A DNA stretch of 50,983 bases from MGBC163016 sp910588905 (GTDB taxonomy: Bacteria > Actinomycetota > Coriobacteriia > Coriobacteriales > Eggerthellaceae), in assembly GCA_948616985.1 (NCBI GenBank), contig CAPGDO010000014.1, forward strand, positions 1 through 50,983. The letters are read 5' to 3'. Position numbers and translations under genes: made by a program. The notes under the pieces were generated by a model. That model did not search any database and was not told the DNA's origin. It saw only the letters and a program-made list of their open reading frames with translations. Of this stretch, positions 40,776 to 48,701 are shown piece after piece. Within the stretch, counting starts at the first letter, position 1, and every line of letters starts with the position of its first letter.

Positions 40776-41708
40776 TTGGCCTCTTCGCACCCCAAGCATA
40801 CCTCCCCGCTCCAGCGGCTTTTGCTGGCTGATTCCTTCGACGGGGAAGTGCTCGTCAAGGAGCCCATGGCGCGCCATACCTCCTACCGCATCGGCGGCCC
40901 CGCTGATTTCTTCGTGCGAGCTGATTCCCTCTCGGCCATCCGCCAGGTCATGGCTTCCTGCGCTGAGGAGGGCATCCCGTGGACCGTGGTCGGCCGCGGT
41001 ACGAACCTACTGGTGGCGGACGAGGGATACCCTGGCGTCATCCTTACCCTGGGTCGTGATTTCAAGCACATGAGCTGCGACTGGGGCTGCCATCGCATCA
41101 CGACCGGAGCAGCCGTGATGCTCTCCACCGTGGTCCAAGAGGCCATGCGCCAAGAGCTGACCGGTCTGGAATTCGCGGTGGGCACCCCGGGAAGCGTGGG
41201 GGGTGCCGTGCGCATGAACGCCGGCTCTCGGGATGAATGGATCGGCTCCATCATCTCATCGGTGGTGCTCATCAGCGCTGAAGCGGGCATCCAGCGCATC
41301 TCTGCTTCAGATATCCAATGGGGGTACCGATGCTCCAGTCTCCCCGCAGATGCTATCGTGGCTGAATGCGAGATTTCCATGAAGGAATCCGATCCCTTCT
41401 TCATTCGCAACCGGATGGAGGCTAACCTATCCCGCAGGAAGAAGAGCCAACCCCTGGGGCTTCCCAGTTGCGGCAGCGTCTTCAAGAATCCCGAAGGCGC
41501 TTCTGTGGCGAAGCTGATAGAGGATGCGGGGCTCAAGGGTAGGACCGTTGGCGGGGCTCAGGTCTCGCCGATCCATGCGAACTTCATCGTGAACACCGGG
41601 GGAGCGAAGGCGCAGGATGTGTGCACGCTCATGCAGATCGTGAAGGCAGAGGTTGAGAGGGAATATGGCATCACGCTCAAGCCGGAAGTCCGGTTCCTCG
41701 GCTTCTAG
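40776..41708 (+). CDS. murB: UDP-N-acetylenolpyruvoylglucosamine reductase MurB
   Basis: A 310-residue FAD-dependent reductase of the type I/II MurB fold that reduces enolpyruvyl-UDP-GlcNAc to UDP-MurNAc. FAD-binding segments are TSYRIGGPADFFV and VVGRGTNLLVADEGYPGVIL, then GLEFAVGTPGSVGGAVRMNAG. The proton-donor Ser lies in LPSCGSVFKNP, and AGLKGRTVGGAQVSPIHANFIVN follows. The start is TTG 40776, one base after the murC stop. Its last 44 nt overlap the ftsQ coding region. Confidence 0.96.
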   Translation: MASSHPKHTSPLQRLLLADSFDGEVLVKEPMARHTSYRIGGPADFFVRADSLSAIRQVMASCAEEGIPWTVVGRGTNLLVADEGYPGVILTLGRDFKHMSCDWGCHRITTGAAVMLSTVVQEAMRQELTGLEFAVGTPGSVGGAVRMNAGSRDEWIGSIISSVVLISAEAGIQRISASDIQWGYRCSSLPADAIVAECEISMKESDPFFIRNRMEANLSRRKKSQPLGLPSCGSVFKNPEGASVAKLIEDAGLKGRTVGGAQVSPIHANFIVNTGGAKAQDVCTLMQIVKAEVEREYGITLKPEVRFLGF

Positions 41709-42801
41709 CCGTCGGTCGCCCGAGCGGCGTTCGGCCCCTCGGCGCACCTCTCCGCGGGCAGCCTCTGCGAAGGCGCCCATAGGCTCTGGTTCCCGGAGGG
41801 GTGCCAGCCCCTCTGTGCGCGTTCCTGCCCGCAGCTCTGCGAGTGCCACCAGGCGTTCGCGCGCTGCTCGTGCGCCTCGTCAGTCTGCTCGGCAGCCTCT
41901 GGGCCCCTCGGCGCGCCCGAATGCTCCTCAGGTCGGCTTCGCTGGCCCTCCCCCCTCTCGCACCATCGGGCAGATCCGCTCTTCTGCGAAGCGGGAACAG
42001 CGAGCATCGGCAGCTCAGCGCCTGACCGTCTCCAGCCGCGTTCCCCTCGTCATCCTGGGGGTTGCGGCAGCGGTGATCCTGGCGGCTGTCATAGCCCTTG
42101 CTGTCCTCTCCAATACAGAGGCCTTTCGCATCCAGCATCTCCAGATAGAGGGAACGGACCACCTCACTGATGAAGAGGTCTCTGCATTGGTCACCATCCC
42201 TGAAGGCACCACCCTCCTGAATGTGGATGCTGACGGCATCGAAGCCAGCCTCATCCGGGATTCCTGGATAGAAGACGTCGTCGTGAACCGCGTCTTCCCC
42301 GATACCCTCAAGATAGATGTCACGGAGCGGAAGATGGCAGCAGTGGCGGAGGTGCCCATCGGGGCCGCTCAGACCATTCAGAAGTGGGCTCTAGCCGAAG
42401 ACGGCATGTGGCTCATGGCTATTCCGGAGAGGAGCTCGGAGTTGGGGAGCAAGATCTCCGAGCAGATCTATGCTGACGCAGATCAGGTGCTCCACATCAA
42501 GGGCATCGAATATGGGGTGGATCCTAAGATCGGCTCTTACTGCACGGACGATCCCATCCTGAACGCCCTCTCCATCATCTCGGGCCTCACCACTGATTTG
42601 GCTTCCCGGGTCAAGTCGGTCACGGCCACTGATGCAGAATCCACCCTGCTCACCTTGGATAACAACGTCGAGATAGCCTTCGGTACGGCGGATAACATCC
42701 GCGAGAAGGAGCGCATCTGCAATCAGATCATGGAGGAGAAGCCCAAGGTGGTCTACATCAACGTGCGCACTCCGGATAGGCCCACGTGGCGCTCTGCCTG
42801 A
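41665..42801 (+). CDS. ftsQ: Cell division protein FtsQ/DivIB
   Basis: A 378-residue bitopic protein. The first 120 residues are cytosolic, very rich in Ser, Arg, Pro and Ala and probably disordered. One membrane helix (about 127-148) leads to a POTRA domain (about 154-225: FRIQHLQIEGTDHLTDEEVSALV, VVNRVFPDTLKIDVTERK) and a beta domain. FtsQ links FtsL and FtsB to the divisome. The start is ATG 41665 with GAGAGGGA upstream, placing 44 nt of overlap with murB. The basic tail is unusually long compared with E. coli FtsQ and could contact DNA, RNA or acidic lipids; that is conjecture. Confidence 0.9.
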   Translation: MASRSSRKSGSSASSRRSPERRSAPRRTSPRAASAKAPIGSGSRRGASPSVRVPARSSASATRRSRAARAPRQSARQPLGPSARPNAPQVGFAGPPPSRTIGQIRSSAKREQRASAAQRLTVSSRVPLVILGVAAAVILAAVIALAVLSNTEAFRIQHLQIEGTDHLTDEEVSALVTIPEGTTLLNVDADGIEASLIRDSWIEDVVVNRVFPDTLKIDVTERKMAAVAEVPIGAAQTIQKWALAEDGMWLMAIPERSSELGSKISEQIYADADQVLHIKGIEYGVDPKIGSYCTDDPILNALSIISGLTTDLASRVKSVTATDAESTLLTLDNNVEIAFGTADNIREKERICNQIMEEKPKVVYINVRTPDRPTWRSA

Positions 42802-42813
42802 CCGTGCGGGCAC

Positions 42814-42844
42814 CGAAGGGCATCATCGGCTCTCAAGCCCTTCG
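42814..42844. terminator. Hairpin after ftsQ
   Basis: CGAAGGGC (42814-42821) and GCCCTTCG (42837-42844) form an 8-bp stem with a 15-nt loop, 13 nt after the ftsQ stop. No T tract follows, so it may attenuate or stabilise the upstream mRNA and not terminate strictly. Confidence 0.5.
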
Positions 42845-42850
42845 CCCACC

Positions 42851-42864
42851 CGTTCGGCCGAACG
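42851..42864. promoter_or_regulatory. 14-bp palindrome upstream of the ftsZ promoter
   Basis: CGTTCGGCCGAACG is a perfect palindrome ending 20 bp before the -35 box of ftsZ. Size and place fit a regulator binding site; the protein is unknown. Confidence 0.5.
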
Positions 42865-42884
42865 TGGAAACATCGTGCCCGTCC

Positions 42885-42912
42885 TTGCATCCCGCCCTGC
42901 TTAATGTACAAT
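42885..42912 (+). promoter_or_regulatory. ftsZ promoter
   Basis: TTGCAT (42885-42890), 16 bp, TACAAT (42907-42912). The boxes match consensus at four and five of six positions. The predicted leader of about 80 nt contains two overlapping inverted repeats (42925-42952). A TATGAT at 42913-42918 is an alternative -10. Confidence 0.75.
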
Positions 42913-42924
42913 TATGATACATAT

Positions 42925-42952
42925 GCGCAGATGCGTTTCATCTGGTCTGCGC
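42925..42952 (+). other. Overlapping inverted repeats in the ftsZ leader
   Basis: GCGCAGA (42925-42931) pairs with TCTGCGC (42946-42952), and CAGATG (42928-42933) pairs with CATCTG (42939-42944). The two stems share bases CAGA, so they cannot form fully at once. They lie just after the predicted start site of the ftsZ mRNA. Confidence 0.5.
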
Positions 42953-42999
42953 CCTGACCGAAACGAACGAGAAACGCAGCAGCACTGGAGGACAAGATA

Positions 43000-44136
43000 A
43001 TGCCTAACTTCTCAGGAGATCATCTGGCCGTCATCAAGGTTGTCGGCGTCGGCGGTGCCGGAACCAACGCGGTCAACCGCATGGTGGAAACGGGCGTGCG
43101 CGGTGTGGAATTCATCGCGGTCAACACTGACCATCAAGCGCTGCTCCTCTCTGATGCAGACAAGACCATCCACATCGGCGAAGAGCTCACCAAGGGGCTC
43201 GGCGCTGGTGCCAATCCGGAAGTGGGTTGCCAGGCAGCTGAGGAGAGCCGCGCAGAGATCCGCGAAGCCCTGGCTGAGGCAGATATGGTCTTCGTCACCG
43301 CCGGAGAAGGCGGCGGCACGGGTACGGGGGCGGCTCCCATCGTGGCAGAGATAGCCCGTGAGGAGATAGGTGCCCTCACCGTGGGCATCGTCACCAAGCC
43401 CTTCGGCTTCGAAGGTCGCGTCCGCTGCAACCAGGCAGAGCAGGGCGTTGAGCTGCTCTCGGGCAAGGTGGACACCCTCATTGTCATCCCGAATGACCGT
43501 CTCCTTGAGATCGTAGACAAGAAGACTTCCATGATGGACGCCTTCCGCATCGCTGACGACACGCTGCGCCAGGGCATCCAAGGCGTGACGGACCTCATCA
43601 CCGTTCCCGGCCTCATCAATCTTGACTTCGCTGACATCCGCACCGTCATGAAGGATGCCGGCACCGCCATGATGGGCATCGGCTTGGCGTCCGGTGAGAA
43701 CCGCGCCCTTGAGGCGGCACAGCAGGCCACCAACTCCAACCTGCTCGAGGCCTCCATCCAGGGGGCGTCCCGGGTGCTCTTCTCCATCGCAGGCGGTCCT
43801 GACCTCACCCTGACCGAAGTCTCTGATGCTGCGCGCACCATAGAGCTCTGCGCTGATGAGAACGCCAATATCATCTATGGTCAGATCATCGATGAGAATA
43901 TGAAGGATGCCGTGCGCATCACGGTCATCGCCACCGGGTTCAATGGCACACCGGCCCAGCAATCCATGACCTTCGGCAGCCGCATCCCCCAGCCTGAGTC
44001 CGTCATGGCTTCTGAGCAAACCTACAGTGCGGTCAGCTCCTCGCAGATGCAGGCAGCTCCCACAACGTTCTCCGTCCAGTCCAATGCAGGCTATGCTGAT
44101 GAGGACTACATCCCTGATTTCCTGAAGCGCCAGTAA
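43000..44136 (+). CDS. ftsZ: Cell division protein FtsZ
   Basis: A 378-residue tubulin-like GTPase that forms the Z ring. The GTP site has VVGVGGAGTNAVNRM and the tubulin signature GGGTGTGAAP; the synergy loop is NLDFADIRTVM. A disordered linker (about 320-365) leads to the C-terminal peptide DEDYIPDFLKRQ, which would bind SepF. GGAGG precedes the ATG by 8 nt. It has its own promoter after a 198-bp gap. With no ftsA in the cluster, SepF, encoded three genes on, is the likely membrane tether. Confidence 0.99.
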   Translation: MPNFSGDHLAVIKVVGVGGAGTNAVNRMVETGVRGVEFIAVNTDHQALLLSDADKTIHIGEELTKGLGAGANPEVGCQAAEESRAEIREALAEADMVFVTAGEGGGTGTGAAPIVAEIAREEIGALTVGIVTKPFGFEGRVRCNQAEQGVELLSGKVDTLIVIPNDRLLEIVDKKTSMMDAFRIADDTLRQGIQGVTDLITVPGLINLDFADIRTVMKDAGTAMMGIGLASGENRALEAAQQATNSNLLEASIQGASRVLFSIAGGPDLTLTEVSDAARTIELCADENANIIYGQIIDENMKDAVRITVIATGFNGTPAQQSMTFGSRIPQPESVMASEQTYSAVSSSQMQAAPTTFSVQSNAGYADEDYIPDFLKRQ

Positions 44137-44163
44137 GAGCCTGCTGGTCTCGAAAGGGCTTCC

Positions 44164-45030
44164 ATGGGTTTGGATCTTCCGCGCCTGAGCGTCCATGAGG
44201 ACAGCTCAGGCGTTCGCTTTCTTACGGATAATGCGCTCGCTGCTGCCTGTGGGGTGACCATCGGCTTCACGGAGCGCGGAGGAGGCTTGAGCGGCGCGCC
44301 CTATGGGTCCCTCAACCTGGGTCGGTTCGCCGGAGAGGGCGAAGCGGCTGCCCGGGCGAACATCGCTCACCTCATGGATGCAGTGGGGGCTGCGGGCATG
44401 GTCCTCATCAACCCGAAGCAAGTCCATGGGACGGATATCGTCTGCTCCTCCGACGAATGCCAAGGGGAGGGCCTCTCTCTTCTTGATTCGCCTGCGGAGG
44501 CATCCGAAGACGATCTGCTCCTCGCTCCTGAGGCTGACGGGGTCCTCGTGGGCGCGCCTGATGTGTTCGCGCTGCTCTGCTTCGCTGATTGCGTCCCGCT
44601 CATCCTAGTGGCGCCTTCCGGGGTCTTCGCCGTGGCTCATTCCGGCTGGCGCGGCACCCAGGGGCATATCGCCGTCCGCGCGCTCACGGCCTTGGCCCAG
44701 GAAGAGGCTTTGCGGGAAAGCATCTCTATCCAAGAAGCGCTTGCAGCGTGCAATGTCTATATCGGCCCGTACATCCACAAGGAATGCTTCCAGGTGGGTT
44801 CGGATGTCTACCAGCTCTTCGCTGATACCTTTGGTTCCGGTGTGCTTTGGGGCAGCGATCATGTGGATCTGGGTGCCGCCATCCGCCAGGACCTTCTGAG
44901 CGCAGGGGCGGACGAAGCGCGCATCGTCGATGCTGATCTGTGCACGGTCTGCTGTGCCGATTGGTTCTATTCCTATCGGGCGGAGGACGGCGTCTGCGGG
45001 CGTCATGGTGCCTTCGCGTTCAGGAAGTGA
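44164..45030 (+). CDS. pgeF: Peptidoglycan editing factor PgeF (laccase-domain, YfiH family)
   Basis: A 288-residue protein of the DUF152/YfiH family. Metal-ligand motifs are present: KQVHGTDIV, FADCVPLIL, AHSGWRGTQGHI and YIGPYIHKECFQVG, giving the His-Cys-His zinc site. PgeF removes wrongly incorporated L-Ser from the muropeptide precursor in E. coli; other members have purine nucleoside or polyphenol oxidase activity. Its place directly behind ftsZ is common in Gram-positive dcw clusters. AAAGGG precedes the ATG. Confidence 0.9.
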   Translation: MGLDLPRLSVHEDSSGVRFLTDNALAAACGVTIGFTERGGGLSGAPYGSLNLGRFAGEGEAAARANIAHLMDAVGAAGMVLINPKQVHGTDIVCSSDECQGEGLSLLDSPAEASEDDLLLAPEADGVLVGAPDVFALLCFADCVPLILVAPSGVFAVAHSGWRGTQGHIAVRALTALAQEEALRESISIQEALAACNVYIGPYIHKECFQVGSDVYQLFADTFGSGVLWGSDHVDLGAAIRQDLLSAGADEARIVDADLCTVCCADWFYSYRAEDGVCGRHGAFAFRK

Positions 45031-45035
45031 GTGCT

Positions 45036-45725
45036 ATGGGTATCCAGGAACGCTATCGAAGGGAACGGGCGCAGGTGGATGAAGCCTGTCTGGCCGCGGG
45101 CAGGAGCCCTGAGGAGGTGCTGTTGCTGGCGGTATCCAAGACAGTGGATGTCTCGGGGGCTCAGGAGGCCTTCGCGGCCGGTGCGCGGGCCTTCGGGGAG
45201 AATCGCCCGGATGAGCTTTTGCGCAAGGCCTCAGCCCTTCCGCAAGCCCAGTGGCATTTCATCGGGAACATCCAGTCTCGGCGCATCCCCGACATCGTCG
45301 CTCATGCGAATCTCATCCATTCGCTCTACCAGGTCAAGCATGCGCGCAAGATGGACGAGGCTGCAGATCGGCTGGGCAAGGTGCAGGAAGTCCTCCTTGA
45401 GGTGAACGTCTCCGGAGAGGCTTCCAAGAGCGGTGTGGCTCCTCAGGATGCTGCTGGTTTGATGGAGGAAGTGGCGGCGTTGCCCCATCTGTCCCTCCGC
45501 GGGCTCATGACCATGGCCCCTCAGGGGGATAGAGCCTATGCTCGCCAGTGCTTCCAAGAGCTGGCGGCCTTGGCAGATCAGCTACGGGCGCAGCTGCCCT
45601 CATCTGATGCCCAGGCCTTCGATCAGATCTCTGCGGGGATGAGCGAAGACTGGGAAGAGGCCATTGCCGCGGGAAGCACCATCGTGCGCCTCGGCCGGGC
45701 GATATTCAGCGAAGAGTTCGAATAA
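45036..45725 (+). CDS. YggS family PLP-binding protein
   Basis: A 229-residue TIM-barrel protein of the YggS/PROSC family, which carries and buffers pyridoxal 5'-phosphate and has no known enzyme reaction. The PLP Lys is in LLLAVSKTV (about 28-36), with FGENRPDELLRK, WHFIGNIQSRR and the phosphate-binding GLMTMAP and ISAGMSEDWEEAIAAGSTIVRLGRAIF. The start is ATG 45036 with AGGAAG upstream, 5 nt after pgeF. It is usually found between pgeF and sepF in Actinobacteria and Firmicutes. Confidence 0.94.
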   Translation: MGIQERYRRERAQVDEACLAAGRSPEEVLLLAVSKTVDVSGAQEAFAAGARAFGENRPDELLRKASALPQAQWHFIGNIQSRRIPDIVAHANLIHSLYQVKHARKMDEAADRLGKVQEVLLEVNVSGEASKSGVAPQDAAGLMEEVAALPHLSLRGLMTMAPQGDRAYARQCFQELAALADQLRAQLPSSDAQAFDQISAGMSEDWEEAIAAGSTIVRLGRAIFSEEFE

Positions 45726-45831
45726 GCTAGCGCATTTCGCCTGCAAATGAGGTTTAATGGACACACAACGACAATCCCTGCGAACAGGCGAAGCCGCTAG
45801 GCTGTGACGGATCCAGATCAGGAGAGGCAAT

Positions 45832-46569
45832 ATGGCAGATGCCAAGAGCATGTTCGGCTCTCTGAAAGAGAAGCTCGGGCAGTTGGGAACCGAACCGCGG
45901 AACCATTCCACATCCTATGAGGATGAGTACGACGAATACGAAGAGTATGACGAATACGATGATCTAGAGGAAGAGGATCCCGGCTACAGCACGCGCTCCG
46001 TACGCGGATCCCGTTCTTCCTTCGACAGCATCGGTCTTCCGAACCTGGTCTCTCGCTCAGATGCCGAAGAGAGCACGCGGAACCGTTCCATCTCCCTCAC
46101 CGGGAGCTCCCGGGGCACCCGTACCATGGTCGATTCCTCGCTTCCGCCATCCATGACCCCTGAAGGCACTGCTGCTGAATCTGCAGCGCGCAACCGCCGC
46201 AGCGAGGGACTGGATTCCCTCTTCTCCTCTACGGCATCCACACCGCGTACCAATGCCTCCTCGATGTTCGGAAGCTCGGCCGGCTCTTCTGGCGTGACGG
46301 GTCGTCGCACGCTACAAGTCATCCGTCCTGCCACCTATGAGGATGCTGAAGGCGTCACTCGCGCCCTCAAGGCGGGCGATGTGGCCGTGCTCGTGCTCAA
46401 GGGCGTGCCGGAGGGCCTCATGCATCGCATGCTCGATTTCTCCTTCGGGGCAGCCAGTGCCTTGGATGCTTCGGTGGAATGCATAGCAGACAAGACCTTC
46501 GTTCTGAACCGCGGAGAGGCGCTCTCAGACGCCGAGCGCTTGAACCTCTCTGCTCAGGGCATCCTGTAG
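45832..46569 (+). CDS. sepF: Cell division protein SepF
   Basis: A 245-residue protein. The N-terminus (MADAKSMFGSLKEKLGQLG) can form an amphipathic membrane-binding helix. An acidic Tyr/Glu/Asp-rich linker (about 30-50) and a Ser/Arg-rich linker follow. The C-terminal SepF domain (about 157-240) has TLQVIRPATYEDAEGVTRALKAGDVAVL and ADKTFVLNRGEAL. SepF binds the FtsZ tail and membrane, replacing FtsA in organisms that lack it. The linker is about 100 residues longer than in Bacillus SepF. GGAGAGG precedes the ATG. Confidence 0.92.
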   Translation: MADAKSMFGSLKEKLGQLGTEPRNHSTSYEDEYDEYEEYDEYDDLEEEDPGYSTRSVRGSRSSFDSIGLPNLVSRSDAEESTRNRSISLTGSSRGTRTMVDSSLPPSMTPEGTAAESAARNRRSEGLDSLFSSTASTPRTNASSMFGSSAGSSGVTGRRTLQVIRPATYEDAEGVTRALKAGDVAVLVLKGVPEGLMHRMLDFSFGAASALDASVECIADKTFVLNRGEALSDAERLNLSAQGIL

Positions 46570-46571
46570 TG

Positions 46572-47417
46572 GTGCATCCTTTAGAGAGCGGTCGCATCGC
46601 CTTCATCGGATGCGGCAAGATGGGAGAGGCCTTGCTTGCAGGCTGGCTCTCCTCAGCTGATCCTCTTGCGCAGCAGCTGGCAGACCGTGGTTTCATGGCT
46701 GTGGTGCCCACTGCGTCCCACGCCAGGTGCTTGGAAGACCGCTACAGCATCACGGTCATTCCCGCGGCTTCGCAGCTTCCGCCTGATGTGTCTCTGGTCA
46801 TCCTGGCGGTCAAACCTCAGGTGCTCCCTTCGGTGTTGGAAGAGCTGGCCTCATCCCCGGCTTTCACGGAAGGATGCCCCCTGGTCATCTCCATCGCGGC
46901 AGGCATCAGCACTGCCTCTCTCGAGGAGGCGCTGCCTCGCGCGGTGCCTGTCATCCGCGCTATGCCCAACATGCCGCTTCAGGTGGGAGAGGGGGCTTCT
47001 GTGGTGGCGAAGGGCACCCAGGCCACGGATGCACAACTCGCCTTCGCGAACCAGCTCTTCGCCCTGCTCGGCTTTTCCCAGGTGGTCCAAGAAGACCAGA
47101 TAGATGCCGTTTGTGCTCTTTCTGGCAGCGGGCCAGCCTATTTCGCCTATCTGGCCGAATGCCTGGTGCAGGCAGGTCAAGAAGCTGGACTGTCCCCGCA
47201 GCTGGCCTGTGCCCTTGCTCGCCAGACCCTTGCCGGTACCGGAGCGTGTCTGACTGACCCGAGCCTTTCTCTGGAAGGACTGCGTGTTTCGGTTTCATCT
47301 CCTGGAGGTACCACCCTGGCAGCCCTCGCCGCCTTCGAGCAGGCCGGGTTCGCCTCTGTTGTTGCCTCCGGGGTCAATGCTGCCATCCGACGTGCTAAGG
47401 AGCTTTCCCAATGCTGA
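46572..47417 (+). CDS. proC: Pyrroline-5-carboxylate reductase ProC
   Basis: A 281-residue reductase making proline from pyrroline-5-carboxylate with NAD(P)H. The Rossmann loop is IAFIGCGKMGEALLAGWL; VKPQVLPSVLEEL, VIRAMPNMPLQVGEGASVVAKG and SGSGPAYFAYLAECLVQAG are typical, and the C-terminal half has VSSPGGTTLAALAAFE with the substrate-binding SPGGTT. The start is GTG 46572 (or 46569, which overlaps the sepF stop by one base). It is commonly found in this place in Gram-positive dcw regions without a clear link to division. Confidence 0.93.
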   Translation: MHPLESGRIAFIGCGKMGEALLAGWLSSADPLAQQLADRGFMAVVPTASHARCLEDRYSITVIPAASQLPPDVSLVILAVKPQVLPSVLEELASSPAFTEGCPLVISIAAGISTASLEEALPRAVPVIRAMPNMPLQVGEGASVVAKGTQATDAQLAFANQLFALLGFSQVVQEDQIDAVCALSGSGPAYFAYLAECLVQAGQEAGLSPQLACALARQTLAGTGACLTDPSLSLEGLRVSVSSPGGTTLAALAAFEQAGFASVVASGVNAAIRRAKELSQC

Positions 47418-47665
47418 CCCGTTTGATCGTAGAGCTGGTGGATATCTACACCCTTGCCATCTTCGTGTACGTCTTGCTCTCATGGATCCCCGTCAAGCAG
47501 GGGGTCATCGAGACCATCAATGATTTTCTGGCGAAGATCTGCGACCCGTATCTGAATCTCTTCAAGAGATTCATCCCGCCAATTGGAGGAATGGTGGACA
47601 TATCGCCCATCATCGCCATTATTGCTCTACAATTGGTCGTGCGTCTGCTATATATCATCTTTTAG
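47411..47665 (+). CDS. YggT family membrane protein
   Basis: An 84-residue protein with two membrane helices (about 8-27 and 62-83) and the family core VYVLLSWIPVKQG and ICDPYLNLFKRFIPPIGGMVDISPIIAII. YggT proteins accompany sepF and divIVA and are thought to help at the division site or in thylakoid/nucleoid organisation in relatives; the exact activity is unknown. The ATG overlaps the proC end by 7 nt and AAGGAG precedes it. Confidence 0.92.
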   Translation: MLTRLIVELVDIYTLAIFVYVLLSWIPVKQGVIETINDFLAKICDPYLNLFKRFIPPIGGMVDISPIIAIIALQLVVRLLYIIF

Positions 47666-47716
47666 GGTTTAAGGCGCAAAGGCGCTTGAGTTATAGGCAG
47701 CTGAAGGGACAAGCAC

Positions 47717-48508
47717 ATGGCTATTACCGCAGAGGACATCCACAATCAAAGCTTTGCCATTGACCGCAAAGGCTATGACGTTGACGAAGTCGACGTGTTC
47801 CTTGAGCATGTCGCCGATGAGATCGACTACCTGAATGATCGCATCGCTCAGCTTGAAGAAGAGCTGGAAGAGGCTCGCAACGCTGAACCTGAGACCATCA
47901 TCGTGGAAGAGACCATCGAACCTGATGGCATCACGGGCGAGATAGCAACCGGTCCCGGATCTGAGCTCCTTGCTGAGCGGGAGGCTCGCATCGCTGACCT
48001 GGAGGCCCAGCTAGCTGAGAAGAGCGCGAACGACAGCGCCATTTCCCAGGCTCTCATCATCGCCCAGCGCTCCGCTGATGAGATCATCGTCAAGGCGAAT
48101 GCTCAGGCTTCTGAGACTATGCAGGATGCCCGCGAAGAGGCTGACCGCATCATCAACCGTGCGAACTCTGACCGCCAAGACGTTCTGGATGCCATCCGTA
48201 AGTTGGAGGATGACCGCGAAGACACTCGCGAGGAATATGCTGATCTGCTCCGCGACTTCATCGATGATGCGACGCGCAAGCTGAACGATCTAGGCTATGA
48301 CGATGACATCGACAACATCCCGGGCATCGGTCGTGACGCGGGTGAGATAGATGTTATCTATGAAGAGGACGTGGCTCCTGAGTTCAACGCTCAAGCTACG
48401 GCTACGGGTGCCGCTGTGGTGGAAACGGCTGCTCCCGTTGCCAGCGTCTTCGAGAAGGATCTCTCCGGTTTCGGTGATGTCGAAGACGACTTCGAGGACG
48501 TAGACTAA
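47717..48508 (+). CDS. divIVA: DivIVA domain protein
   Basis: A 263-residue coiled-coil protein. The N-terminal membrane-curvature domain reads ITAEDIHNQSFAIDRKGYDVDEVDVFLEHVADE; long coiled coils run over about 30-55 and 80-200, with acidic Glu/Asp linkers, and the C-terminus is acidic (VEDDFEDVD). DivIVA gathers at poles and septa and in Actinobacteria directs growth and division. GAAGGGA precedes the ATG at 47717. It is the last gene of the dcw-linked set. Confidence 0.93.
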   Translation: MAITAEDIHNQSFAIDRKGYDVDEVDVFLEHVADEIDYLNDRIAQLEEELEEARNAEPETIIVEETIEPDGITGEIATGPGSELLAEREARIADLEAQLAEKSANDSAISQALIIAQRSADEIIVKANAQASETMQDAREEADRIINRANSDRQDVLDAIRKLEDDREDTREEYADLLRDFIDDATRKLNDLGYDDDIDNIPGIGRDAGEIDVIYEEDVAPEFNAQATATGAAVVETAAPVASVFEKDLSGFGDVEDDFEDVD

Positions 48509-48526
48509 CTTCTCTCTCAGGTTCGT

Positions 48527-48579
48527 CCCTACGAAGAAAAGGTCGCATTACTCTCGTAGGGGCCGACCTCGGTCGGCCC
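48527..48579. repeat. CGTAGGGG-headed palindrome, copy 2, with inverted half-site
   Basis: GGGCCGACC (48560-48568), 2 nt, GGTCGGCCC (48571-48579) is a perfect 9-bp inverted repeat headed by CGTAGG. In addition CCCTACGA (48527-48534) is the exact complement of TCGTAGGG (48554-48561), so the head itself can pair upstream. The element lies 19 nt after divIVA and may also act in its 3' end. Confidence 0.7.
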
Positions 48580-48612
48580 AACGCAATAACCCGGAGAACG
48601 TAGCATCACCCG

Positions 48613-48636
48613 TAGGGGTCGAGCGCGTTCGACCCC
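48613..48636. repeat. CGTAGGGG-headed palindrome, copy 3
   Basis: After CGTA comes GGGGTCGA (48615-48622), 6 nt, TCGACCCC (48629-48636), a perfect 8-bp inverted repeat. It has the same head and layout as copies 1 and 2 but a different arm sequence, which suggests compensatory change in a folded element. Confidence 0.7.
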
Positions 48637-48701
48637 AATGCGACACCTGAGGATGTCAGACGGGCCGGTTCACGCTTCGCTCTGACTGACGGGTGCTTGG
48701 G

